A stretch of DNA of 64,000 nucleotides from Gaiellasilicea sp963761905. Lineage in GTDB: Bacteria; Actinomycetota; Thermoleophilia; Gaiellales; Gaiellaceae. Positions 26,666 to 34,893 of the stretch are shown piece by piece. The translations under genes were made by a program, and so were the position numbers. Below the pieces are notes generated by a model. That model made no database searches. It was not told the origin of the DNA and saw only the letters and a program-made list of their open reading frames with translations. How positions within the stretch are numbered: the stretch's first letter is position 1; each line of letters opens with the position of its first letter. The stretch spans positions 372,001 through 436,000 of the forward strand of contig CAVXIQ010000008.1 of the NCBI GenBank assembly GCA_963761905.1, read 5' to 3'.

Positions 26666-28633
26666 ATGCGCGACTCCCAGCGTCTCTCCCGCGCGCTGAT
26701 CGCAGCCGCGCTCGTCGGCGCGGTGCTCCAGTGCGCGGCGACCTTGCACGATCTCGGCGGTCTCGCCGGGGCGATCGACCGCTGGTACGCGCCCCTCGTC
26801 CCCATTCTCGGCGGGGCAGCGCTCTGTCTCCGCGGCACGGCGGCCGGACGTGGCCGGCGCGCGTGGGCCTTGATCGGGATCGCCCTGATCTCGTGGGGCG
26901 CGGGCGACGGCTGGTACTCGATCGCGTTCTGGAATGTCGAAGAGGTGCCGTTCCCCTCGATCGCCGACGCGTTCTGGCTTCTCTTCTACCCGCTCGCGAT
27001 GGCCGGGGTGGCGGCGCTCGCGGCCACCCAGACTCGCGGCGACCGGACCGGCCTCTCGCTCCTCGACGGGCTGATCGGAGCGCTCGCGATCGGGTCGGTC
27101 GGAGCGGCCGTCCTGTTCGGCCCGATCGTCGAGGCAACGGGCGGCTCGACGCTCGCGATCGCGACGAACCTCGCCTATCCGCTCGGCGACCTGGCGCTGA
27201 TCGCGCTCGTCGTCGGCGTGATGCCATTCCTCGGCTGGCAGCTCGGACGTGCCTGGATTCTGCTCACGCTCGGGATCGTGGTCTTCGGGATCACCGACAG
27301 TGCCTACCTCGTTCGGATTGCCGAGGGCACCTACACGACCGGCACGATCCTGGACGCCGGCTGGGTCGTGGGCGCGGCGCTGATGGCCTTCGCCGGCTGG
27401 CAGAAGCCGGCGCGCGTCGCAGTCGAGCGACGATCGGCCACCGCCTGGGTCGTCTTCGTCTTCCCCGTCACGTTTGGCGCGCTCGCGGTGGCCGTGCTCG
27501 TGTACGACCATTTCGCTCGGATCCACGTCCTCGCGCTCGTGCTCGCCGCTGCCTGCCTGATCGCCGTGCTCGGGAGGATGACGGCGATCTTCCGCGAGAA
27601 CCTCTCGATGATCGTCCGCAGTCAGGTCGAAGCGTCGACCGACTCGCTCACGGGGCTCGCAAATCGGCGCAGGCTCGTGGCCGATCTCGAGCAGATCGCA
27701 GACGAGGCGACGTTGTTGCTGCTCGACCTCGATGGTTTCAAGAGCTACAACGACACGTTCGGGCATCTCGCGGGCGATGCGCTCCTCGAGCGGCTCGGGA
27801 CGGCCTTGAGTCGCTCGCTCGACGGGCGCGCCACCGCGTACCGGATGGGCGGTGACGAGTTCTGCGTTCTGTCGAGGCGCGAGCCGGACAGCTTCGGGCT
27901 GGCAGCCGTCGCCGCCGGAGCGCTTCGCGAAAGCGGAGACGGCTTCGAGATCACGAGCTCGTATGGAATCGTCTCGCTGCCGGACGAGGCCGCCGACACG
28001 ACGGCGGCGCTCCGGCTCGCCGACTCGCGGATGTACGCGCAGAAGCAGCAGCGTCGTTCGTCTGCCGGGAGCCAGAGCAAGAACGTGCTCCTGCGCGCGC
28101 TCCAGGAGCGCAGCCCGACCCTCGTCGACCACGTCTCCGACGTCGCCGATCTGGCCGTCGAAACCGGTCGCCAGCTCGGCCTCGCCGACAGCGATCTCGT
28201 CTTCCTCAGCCACGTTGCGGAGTTGCACGACATCGGCAAGGTCGCGATCCCGGACGCGATCCTCGAGAAGCAAGGCCCGCTGCTCCCGAGCGAATGGGCG
28301 TTCGTCCGCCAGCACACGTTGATCGGCGAGCGGATCATCGGCGCCGCGCCGGCGTTGCTTCCGGTGGCGCGCGCCGTTCGCTCCACGCACGAACGGTGGG
28401 ACGGCCTCGGCTATCCGGACGGGCTCAGCGGCGACGAGATCCCGCTCGTCTCGCGGATCGTGACGGCGTGCGACGCGCTCGCGGCAATGCTCTCCGAGCG
28501 ACCGTACCACGGGGCGGTCGGGCTGCCGCTCGCGCTCGACGAGCTCGACCGCTGCGCGGGGACGCAGTTCGACCAGCGGGTCGTCGAGACGATCCGGCTG
28601 GTGCTCACCCGCTCGACCGAGCTCGCCGCCTAG
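26666..28633 (+). CDS. Membrane GGDEF + HD-GYP protein (c-di-GMP metabolism)
   Basis: Residues 1-310 hold about nine membrane helices, possibly a sensory MASE-like unit. A GGDEF domain follows (STDSLTGLANRRRL, then RMGGDEFCVL with intact active site). The C-terminal HD-GYP domain has HDIGKVAIPDAIL and THERWDGLGYPDGLSG. The protein (655 residues) could therefore both make and break cyclic di-GMP in response to a membrane signal. It faces endonuclease IV tail to tail, overlapping by 29 bases. No other c-di-GMP protein is in the window. Confidence 0.9.
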   Translation: MRDSQRLSRALIAAALVGAVLQCAATLHDLGGLAGAIDRWYAPLVPILGGAALCLRGTAAGRGRRAWALIGIALISWGAGDGWYSIAFWNVEEVPFPSIADAFWLLFYPLAMAGVAALAATQTRGDRTGLSLLDGLIGALAIGSVGAAVLFGPIVEATGGSTLAIATNLAYPLGDLALIALVVGVMPFLGWQLGRAWILLTLGIVVFGITDSAYLVRIAEGTYTTGTILDAGWVVGAALMAFAGWQKPARVAVERRSATAWVVFVFPVTFGALAVAVLVYDHFARIHVLALVLAAACLIAVLGRMTAIFRENLSMIVRSQVEASTDSLTGLANRRRLVADLEQIADEATLLLLDLDGFKSYNDTFGHLAGDALLERLGTALSRSLDGRATAYRMGGDEFCVLSRREPDSFGLAAVAAGALRESGDGFEITSSYGIVSLPDEAADTTAALRLADSRMYAQKQQRRSSAGSQSKNVLLRALQERSPTLVDHVSDVADLAVETGRQLGLADSDLVFLSHVAELHDIGKVAIPDAILEKQGPLLPSEWAFVRQHTLIGERIIGAAPALLPVARAVRSTHERWDGLGYPDGLSGDEIPLVSRIVTACDALAAMLSERPYHGAVGLPLALDELDRCAGTQFDQRVVETIRLVLTRSTELAA

Positions 28634-29489
28634 CGGACGGGCCGGCGCCGAGCCAGCGCCGATGGAGGTCTCGCACCTTCTTCAGCTCGGCGGCGTCCGG
28701 GCCGTGCTTGTCCGGGCCAGGCGTCTCCATCACTGCGGGCAGACCCTGGAGCGACGGATGGGCGAGGAAGACGCCGAGCTCCTCGCCGAGCTCTCCCTCG
28801 AGCACGTTCGCATGCCGGTCGCGATTCGAGCCGAGCGGCGCCGCCGCATCGTTCACGTGCAGCGCGCGAAGCCGGTCGAGGCCGATCGTCTCCTCCACCT
28901 CGTCGAGCGTCGCGTCGAGCGTCGCCCTGTCTGTCACGTCGATGCCGGAGACATAGAGGTGACACGTGTCCAGGCAGATACCCAGCCGAGGGTGCCGGTC
29001 GAGCGCGTCGACGAGCGTCGCGAGCTCGGCGATCGAGCGGCCGATCGTGCCGCCCGCGCCGGCCGAGTTCTCGAGCAGGAGCCACGTCGTGTCGGAGCAG
29101 AGCTCGAGCACCCGGCGTAGTGCCGGTACCGCCTTCTTCAGCCCCTTCTGGAAACCGGAGCCGAGATGGGAACCGACGTGGACGACGACCCCGTCGGCGC
29201 CGATCGCGCAGGCCGTCTCCATCGTCGAGCGCATCGTCTCCACCGACTTCGAGTAGATCGCGCGGTCGGGCGCCGCGAGGTTGCAGAGGTAGAGCGCGTG
29301 GACGAGGACCGAGCCGAGCTCCGCCTCGGCCCGCCGTTCCCGGAAGCGCTCGAGCACAGCAGGATCGTGCTCGGGAAAGCGCCACATCCGCGGGCTCTGA
29401 GCGAAGAGCTGGACGGCGTCGGCGCCGATCTCGACCGCGTTCTCGAGGGCGCCCTTCACGCCACCCGAGCAGTGGGCGCCGAAGATCAC
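28605..29489 (-). CDS. nfo: Endonuclease IV (AP endonuclease)
   Basis: Zinc-dependent AP endonuclease for base-excision repair, 294 residues. Family marks run through the barrel: IFGAHCSGG, FAQSPRMWRFPEHD, VVHVGSHLGSG, LLLENSAGAGGTIG, GICLDTCHLYVSGID, LHVNDAAAPLGSNRDRHANV and METPGPDKHG, which include the His/Asp/Glu zinc ligands. GTG 29489 lies six bases after TAGTGT on the minus strand. The promoter is interlocked with that of the divergent MFS gene. Confidence 0.94.
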   Translation of the reverse strand: MIFGAHCSGGVKGALENAVEIGADAVQLFAQSPRMWRFPEHDPAVLERFRERRAEAELGSVLVHALYLCNLAAPDRAIYSKSVETMRSTMETACAIGADGVVVHVGSHLGSGFQKGLKKAVPALRRVLELCSDTTWLLLENSAGAGGTIGRSIAELATLVDALDRHPRLGICLDTCHLYVSGIDVTDRATLDATLDEVEETIGLDRLRALHVNDAAAPLGSNRDRHANVLEGELGEELGVFLAHPSLQGLPAVMETPGPDKHGPDAAELKKVRDLHRRWLGAGPSARRRARSSG

Positions 29490-29494
29490 GGGCC

Positions 29495-29501
29495 TACACT
29501 A
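29495..29501. promoter_or_regulatory. Interlocked bidirectional -10 element
   Basis: The heptamer TACACTA reads TACACT on the plus strand (9 bases before ATG 29510) and TAGTGT on the minus strand (6 bases before GTG 29489). One short sequence can thus serve both divergent genes. Confidence 0.5.
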
Positions 29502-29509
29502 GTCGGCCG

Positions 29510-30760
29510 ATGCTCTCGCTCTCGCACAAGCTCGGGGCGCTCCGCGAGCGCGACTTTCGGCTGCTCTTCACGGCGACGACGATCACGACGCTCGGCGACA
29601 GGCTCGCGTCGATCGCGCTCGTCTTCGCCGTGCTCGCGATCGGCTCGGCAACGGATCTCGGCCTCGTCCTCGGTGCGCGCTCGCTCGCCGAGGCGGCGAT
29701 CATGCTCTTCGGCGGCGTCCTCGCCGATCGGCTGCCCCGCGCGCACGTCCTCGTCGGCGCCTCGCTCGTCCAGGGAGTCGCTCAGGCCGCGACGGCGATC
29801 GCGATCCTCGGCGGCACCGACTCGATCGCCCTGATCGTCGCGCTCCAGGTCGCCTACGGCCTCGGCGCCGGGGTCGTGATCCCGACGGAGGTGGGGCTCG
29901 TCCCCCAGACGGTGAGCGCCGCGCGCCTCCAGCAGGCGAATGCGCTCCAGGGTCTGACCCGAAGCGGTGTCGCGGTGCTCGGGCCGGCGCTCGGCGGGGC
30001 GCTCGTCGTCGCCGGCAGCCCCGGAATCGCCCTCGCCGTCGACGCCGCCAGCTTCTTCGTCTGCGCCGCGATCCTGGGGCGAATTCGGATCGCGCGTCGC
30101 GAGGGGGAGTCGGCGAGCTTCCTCGCCGACCTCCGCGACGGCTGGACGGAGTTCTCCTCGCGAACGTGGCTCTGGGCCTCCGTCGTCCTCTTCGGGATCG
30201 GCAACCTCGCCTTCAGCTCGTGGATCGTGCTCGGGCCGGTGATCGCGGAGCAGGATCTCGGCGGCGCCGGCGCCTGGGCGACCGTGCTTACCGTCGGCGG
30301 CATCGGCTCGGTGGTCGGAGCGTTGCTCGCGATCCGCGTTCGTCCGGCGCGGCCGCTCGTGGCCTGCACCCTGGCCGCCGTGCCGCTCTCCGGTCAGCTC
30401 GTGGCCCTCGCGCTCGGAGCGCCGCTCTGGGTTCTCGCGGTAACGTCGTTCGTCGCCTCCGCCGGGATCGGCGTCCACCTGACGCTCTGGTTCACGGTCT
30501 TCCAGCAACAGATTCCCGAGCGCGCCCAGTCGCGGGTCAGCTCCTACGACACGCTCGGCTCGTTCGTGCTGGTCCCGCTCGGGCTCGCGCTCGTGGGGCC
30601 GGTGGTCTCGGTGGTGGGGCAGGAGGAGACGCTGTGGCTCTCGCTCGCGATCATGCTCACGACCTGGGCGGGCATCCTCGCACTGCCCTCCGTCTGGGCG
30701 ATCCGGCGTCGGGAGCCCGAACCGGAGCTCGAGCCGGGCCTCACTACGATGCCCGCATGA
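29510..30760 (+). CDS. MFS transporter (MFS_3/enterobactin-exporter-like)
   Basis: A 416-residue carrier with about 12 helices. It starts KLGALRERDFRLLFTATTIT and has the loop-2/3 signature LFGGVLADRLPRAHVLVGAS. The start ATG agrees with the -10 nine bases upstream. The TGA overlaps the gltX ATG, an unusual coupling of an exporter with a tRNA synthetase. Substrate unknown; multidrug or siderophore export is the family norm. Confidence 0.85.
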   Translation: MLSLSHKLGALRERDFRLLFTATTITTLGDRLASIALVFAVLAIGSATDLGLVLGARSLAEAAIMLFGGVLADRLPRAHVLVGASLVQGVAQAATAIAILGGTDSIALIVALQVAYGLGAGVVIPTEVGLVPQTVSAARLQQANALQGLTRSGVAVLGPALGGALVVAGSPGIALAVDAASFFVCAAILGRIRIARREGESASFLADLRDGWTEFSSRTWLWASVVLFGIGNLAFSSWIVLGPVIAEQDLGGAGAWATVLTVGGIGSVVGALLAIRVRPARPLVACTLAAVPLSGQLVALALGAPLWVLAVTSFVASAGIGVHLTLWFTVFQQQIPERAQSRVSSYDTLGSFVLVPLGLALVGPVVSVVGQEETLWLSLAIMLTTWAGILALPSVWAIRRREPEPELEPGLTTMPA

Positions 30761-32036
30761 GCGACGCACCAGCCGGCCCCGTTCGCGTTCGGATGGCCCC
30801 GAGCCCGACCGGGATTCCTCCACATCGGCAGTGTCCGCACGTTCCTCTTCAACTGGCTCTTCGCGCGCGGGCGGGGCGGCGAGTGCCTGCTCAGGATCGA
30901 GAACACCGACGTCTCGCGCGAGGTGGCGGCGGCGGTGGAGCAGATCCAGCGCTCGCTCGAGTGGATCGGGATCGACTGGGACGGTGCCGTGACCTTCCAG
31001 CTCGATCGGAGCGAGCGCTGCCAGGAGGAGGCGCGGCGGCTCGTCGACGCGGGCGCCGCGTACGAGGACGAGGGCGCGATCCGGTTCCGGATGCCCGACG
31101 AGGGGACGACGGGTTGGGACGACGAGGTGCTGCGGCCGGATCGACTTCCCCAACGCCGAGCTCGAGGACGTCGTCCTCGTTCGCTCCGACGGCCGGCCGA
31201 CCTACAACTTCGCCTCGCCCGTGGAGGACTGGCTGGACGGGATCACGCACGTGATTCGCGGCAACGACCACGTCTCGAACACGCCCAAGCAGATCCGGAT
31301 CCTGACCGCCCTCGGCTCGGAGTTGCCGGTCTACGCCCACGTGCCGATGATCAACGGCCCGGACGGAAAGAAGCTGTCGAAGCGGCACGGCGCCGTCTCG
31401 ACGGACGAGTTCCGCAACGCGGGCTATCTGGCCGAGGCGCTGATCAACTTTCTCGCCCTACTCGGCTGGGCGCCGGACGGGGAGACGACGGTCATGGATC
31501 GGGCCGAGCTCGTGCGGCGGTTCTCGCTCGACCGGGTCGGCGGCAGCTCCGCCACCTTCGACTACGACAAGCTCGACTGGCTGAACGGGGTCTATCTGCG
31601 GGCCTTGTCGCCGGCCGAGTATGCCGGTGCACTGGTGGCCTATCTGCGGCAGCAGGGGAACGACTGGCCGGAGGAGCGGGTGCGCGAGGCGGCGCCGCTC
31701 GTGCAGGAGAAGATCGGCAGGCTCGGCGAGTTCCCGGCGTTCGCGGGCTTCCTCTTCCACGACGTGGAACCCGATCCGACGATGCTCGATCGCCGGGTGC
31801 TCGAGTCCGCGGCGGAGGCGCTCGAGCCTCTCGACCCGTTCGAGCCCGAGGCGATCGAGGGAGCGCTGAAGGAGCTGTGCGAGCGGCTCGAGCTCAAGCC
31901 GAGACAGGCGTTCGCGCCGATCCGGGTGGCGGTGACCGGCTCGAAGGTCTCGCCCGGCCTCTACGAGAGCCTGGCGCTGCTCGGCCGGCAGACCGCGGTG
32001 GCGCGGCTCAGGAGCGGGGCGGCCGCAGCGGCTTAG
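30757..32036 (+). CDS. gltX: Glutamyl-tRNA synthetase (two frame breaks)
   Basis: Class I synthetase charging tRNA-Glu. From ATG 30757 (ATGA overlap with the MFS stop) the frame breaks near 30815, within the HIGH region: skipping one base yields PSPTGFLHIGSVRTFLFNW. It breaks again near 31136; skipping a base gives RIDFPNAELEDVVLVR. The rest is continuous, with RPTYNFASPVEDWLDGITH, HVPMINGPDGKKLSKRHGA (KMSKS-like loop) and the anticodon-binding helices. Corrected length is about 425 residues, slightly short for the family. Both breaks are extra bases next to G/C runs. Confidence 0.9.
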
Positions 32037-32182
32037 GCCGTGCGAGCGGGTCGAGTGCCCGCTGGAACTCCCGCCAGGCCCGGCGGCGATAGCTCGCAGT
32101 CGGAAGCGGCTCGTCCCCTGCGCGCGCCGACTCTTCGCGCGCGCGAGCATCCTTGCGGCTCTCGGGGATCGTCGTTTCTCAC
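32008..32182 (-). CDS. Possible small ORF, frame-broken
   Basis: On the minus strand, from GTG 32182, a short frame followed by a one-base skip near 32155 leads into EPLPTASYRRRAWREFQRAL and stops at 32008, overlapping the gltX end by 29 bases. About 57 residues, basic and helical. Codon-position GC looks good in the corrected reading, but nothing identifies it. Confidence 0.3.
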
Positions 32183-32216
32183 TTGCAGAGAGGAAACGAG
32201 CCCGCGCGGGCGTTCG

Positions 32217-32780
32217 TTACGGTCGGTGTGGAATCGCGGTGCTCGCGGCAACGAGCGCCAGGCCCGCGATCCAAGCGGGCCACGCGCTCGCGAGCGCGCC
32301 GCCGAGGACGAGCGAGACCCCCGCCGCGAGGAGCAGCAGCGGCAGGAGACGCGGTCCGAGCGGAAGCTCGGGCCGCTCGACCGGGGCGCGCTGCTCGAGC
32401 CGGAGCAACGCCAGGCGGACGCCGAACAGGGCCGCGCGCCACTCCCAGAGAAGCGGCGCCGCCGCTGCCGCGCCCGCTTCCACCAGCGTCTCGGCGACGT
32501 CGGCGGTCTCCTCGCGCGCGACCGCCAGGGCGTAGTCGAGCTCCGAGTAGGTGCCGTCGGTCCAGCCGTCGAAGCTTCCGAGCAGCGGCACGAGCGATTG
32601 CTCGGTGACCGCATGCAGCGCGTACTGAAGAGCAGGCAGCTCGTCGCCGTACTCGTCGAGAGCGTCCGGGTCGGAGGCCGCGCGGTCGAGGGCTACGAGC
32701 GTCGGCTCGAGCTCGCGGCGCAGCCGATCGAGCGCGTGCTCGGTGCTCGCGGTGCGACTCGACCCGGCCACCGGTCTCAC
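32217..32780 (-). CDS. Hypothetical membrane protein
   Basis: A 187-residue protein. The first ~125 residues are helical and charged (EHALDRLRRELEPTLVALDR). Two adjacent membrane segments close the C-terminus (LLPLLLLAAGVSLVLGGALA and WPAWIAGLALVAAS). It resembles a cytoplasmic helical domain tethered by a hairpin. GTG 32780 has TAGACT seven bases upstream. It is divergent from a lone response-regulator receiver carrying the same -10, so both may share control. No family recognised. Confidence 0.6.
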   Translation of the reverse strand: MRPVAGSSRTASTEHALDRLRRELEPTLVALDRAASDPDALDEYGDELPALQYALHAVTEQSLVPLLGSFDGWTDGTYSELDYALAVAREETADVAETLVEAGAAAAAPLLWEWRAALFGVRLALLRLEQRAPVERPELPLGPRLLPLLLLAAGVSLVLGGALASAWPAWIAGLALVAASTAIPHRP

Positions 32781-32787
32781 GCCCGCG

Positions 32788-32850
32788 AGTCTACTCCCTC
32801 GTTGCAAACCGGGTTCGAGCCCGCGATCGTGCCGACGCTGCGTCTAGACT
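32788..32850. promoter_or_regulatory. Divergent leaderless promoters with identical TAGACT -10s
   Basis: TAGACT on the minus strand (32788-32793) is 7 bases from GTG 32780. TAGACT on the plus strand (32845-32850) is 7 bases from ATG 32858. The identical hexamer and spacing on both sides support the leaderless reading. Confidence 0.55.
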
Positions 32851-32857
32851 CGGCGCG

Positions 32858-33220
32858 ATGAATCGCCCTCGCTCCACGGTGCTCGTCGTCGACGACGAGC
32901 CGTCCCTCCGGCTTCTCTGCCGGGTCAACCTCGAGCTCGAGGGGCACCGCGTGGTCGAGGCTGGAACGCTCGCCGCCGCGCGGGAGGTGCTGGCGGCCGA
33001 GCCGGTCGACGTCGTCCTGCTCGACGTCCACGTCGGCGCGGACAACGGGCTCGAGCTCCTGGACGACATCGAAGGGCTCGATCTGCCGCTGCGCGTCGTG
33101 ATGCTCTCCGGGACGAGCGAGATCTCGCCGGCCGTCCGGGCTCGGGTTGCCGGCGTCCTCGGCAAGCCGTTCGCGCTCGAGGAGCTGACTGCGGCAGTCT
33201 CGGACGAGGCCGTCCGATAG
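32858..33220 (+). CDS. Single-domain response regulator receiver
   Basis: A 120-residue CheY-like receiver without an output domain. VLVVDDEPSLRLL (acidic pair), VVLLDVHVGADNG (phospho-acceptor Asp), VVMLSGTSE (Thr/Ser switch) and GVLGKPFALEEL (Lys) are all intact. No histidine kinase is nearby. Its stop lies inside a likely overlap with the next gene (ATAG), so the receiver and the M3-like peptidase are probably co-expressed. Confidence 0.88.
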   Translation: MNRPRSTVLVVDDEPSLRLLCRVNLELEGHRVVEAGTLAAAREVLAAEPVDVVLLDVHVGADNGLELLDDIEGLDLPLRVVMLSGTSEISPAVRARVAGVLGKPFALEELTAAVSDEAVR

Positions 33221-33306
33221 CCACAGTCGTTCGGGCGCCGGCCGACTTCGAGGAGCGCCTCGCGGGCTACCTCTTCGAGCGTTCCGAGGAGGCGCGGGCG
33301 GTCCGG

Positions 33307-34725
33307 GTGGGGGAGAAGGAGACCTCCGAGCAGGCTGCGATCGTCGAGCGCTACCGCGATCTCTTCACGGCGGTTCAGCTGGAGGCTCTCCGCGAAGCGG
33401 AAGCCGCTGAGGACGCGGGCGGGCGCGAGCTGCTCTACCGGCTGCGCAAGACCTGCGAGGCGGGAATCGTCTCGGCCGAGCTCGCGGGCCGAGAAGACGA
33501 GCTCGAGAACGCGATCCTCGCTGCGCGAATCGAATGGCGGGGCGAGGAGCTTCCGCTGCGCACCGCGCAGGCCCGGCTCGCCGTCCTCCCCGATTACGGC
33601 GACCGCGACGAGCTCGGGACGCTCCACAACGCCGAGAACGCGCGTTTCAACGAGGATCGGCGCGGGCTGCTCGCGGCCGGCGACTCGCTCGAGGCGGAGC
33701 TCTCCGGTCTGACCGACGCGATCGAACGATCGAACGAGGAGAAGGGGATCTCGCTGCAGGAGCTCGAACGGGTCCTCGACTCCGCGAGCGCGAGCTCAGC
33801 TGCGGCCTACGACGGCCTGCGCGAGCGGTGGTTCGAGCGGCTCCTCGGGCCGGAGCGCGAGGCTGTGCCCTCGTCGAATCACACGAGCTATCTCCGCCGG
33901 CTCTCGCCGCTCGAGTCGACGTACACGAAGGAGCGCTCGGTCGAGGTCTGCGTGGAAACGCTTCGTCGGCTCGGCTTCGAGATCCAGTCGATCCCTGGGA
34001 TCCGGCTCGACCTCGACGACCGGCCGCAGAAGTCACCGCGGGCCTGTGTGATCGCTTCCGATCCGCCCAACCTCGTCCACCTGATCACCCGCGCGCAAGG
34101 TGGGCTGCACGACTACCAGGCGTTCCTCCACGAGGCCGGCCATGCGCTGCACTACGCCGGTTGCGACCCGGCTCTGCCCTACACCTTCCGCAAGATCTCG
34201 CGCGACCACGCGCTCACGGAGATCTACTCCTACATCGTCGAGGCGATCTCGCGCGAGCCCGGCTGGCACGCCGAGCATTTCGGCCTCTCCGACGAGCAGG
34301 CACTCGAGAACGCCGAGGCGACGACCTTCCTCGAGGGGCTGCTCTTCCGCCGTTACACCGCGAAGCTCCAGTTCGAGCTCGAGTTCTGGGGACGTTTCCC
34401 CGACGACGGCGGCACGGCGGCCGGCTATTCCGAGCGGCTGACGAGCGCAACCGGGATCCACTATCCGGCCGAGAACTATCTCTCGGACATGGATTCCGGC
34501 TTCTACTCCGCGGACTACCTCCGGGCCTGGATCCGCTCGGCCCAGCTCCGGCACCACCTGGTTGCCGAGGTGGGCGAGGACTGGTGGCGGAGTGCCGAGA
34601 CGGGGGAGCGCCTGCGCCAGCTCTTCCACGAGGGAACGCGCCCCACGAGCGAGGAAATCGCGACGCGAATCGGTGTCGACCCGCTCGACACCGCGCCTCT
34701 GCTCCACGAGCTCGGCGTCGAGTAG
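33307..34725 (+). CDS. M3-like (oligoendopeptidase-type) zinc peptidase
   Basis: A 472-residue, all-helical peptidase. AFLHEAGHALHYAG is the HExxH site and DHALTEIYSYIVEA supplies the third-ligand Glu about 30 residues later, the gluzincin layout of M3/M2. No signal peptide, so it probably trims peptides in the cytoplasm. GTG 33307 is the first standard start. High-GC3 coding clearly continues upstream in frame to 33217 (FEERLAGYLFERSEEARAVR), where only an ATA overlapping the previous stop is available. The real N-terminus may lie there. Confidence 0.8.
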   Translation: MGEKETSEQAAIVERYRDLFTAVQLEALREAEAAEDAGGRELLYRLRKTCEAGIVSAELAGREDELENAILAARIEWRGEELPLRTAQARLAVLPDYGDRDELGTLHNAENARFNEDRRGLLAAGDSLEAELSGLTDAIERSNEEKGISLQELERVLDSASASSAAAYDGLRERWFERLLGPEREAVPSSNHTSYLRRLSPLESTYTKERSVEVCVETLRRLGFEIQSIPGIRLDLDDRPQKSPRACVIASDPPNLVHLITRAQGGLHDYQAFLHEAGHALHYAGCDPALPYTFRKISRDHALTEIYSYIVEAISREPGWHAEHFGLSDEQALENAEATTFLEGLLFRRYTAKLQFELEFWGRFPDDGGTAAGYSERLTSATGIHYPAENYLSDMDSGFYSADYLRAWIRSAQLRHHLVAEVGEDWWRSAETGERLRQLFHEGTRPTSEEIATRIGVDPLDTAPLLHELGVE

Positions 34726-34751
34726 CTCCTTTCCCACGTCTGCACCACCTC

Positions 34752-34781
34752 TTGACACAGCGTCTGCCGCCGTCATACCTT
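34752..34781 (+). promoter_or_regulatory. Promoter for the liv operon
   Basis: TTGACA (34752-34757), an 18-bp spacer and TACCTT (34776-34781). The start of transcription would fall near 34788, leaving a leader of about 105 nt before livK. Confidence 0.6.
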
Positions 34782-34794
34782 AGACCTGAATCGG

Positions 34795-34852
34795 GTCTCA
34801 GGTTTCCCGTGTGCCGCAGTCAACTTTCGCGCGCGGCACGAGTCTCAGGTTT
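34795..34852 (+). promoter_or_regulatory. Leader with direct repeats flanking a hairpin
   Basis: GTCTCAGGTTT occurs twice (34795-34805 and 34842-34852). Between them GTGCCGC (34811-34817) pairs with GCGGCAC (34833-34839). A second pairing, ACCTGA/TCAGGT, overlaps the first repeat. This could be an operator or an RNA control element for the importer. Confidence 0.4.
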
Positions 34853-34893
34853 GGACACACATCCTGCTTCACGTCCATGGAGGTCATGAGGAG

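Noticed and set aside
32811..32822. T-arm-like GGGTTCGAGCCC as a tRNA
   Set aside because: The T stem does not pair beyond two bases on either strand and no cloverleaf surrounds it.
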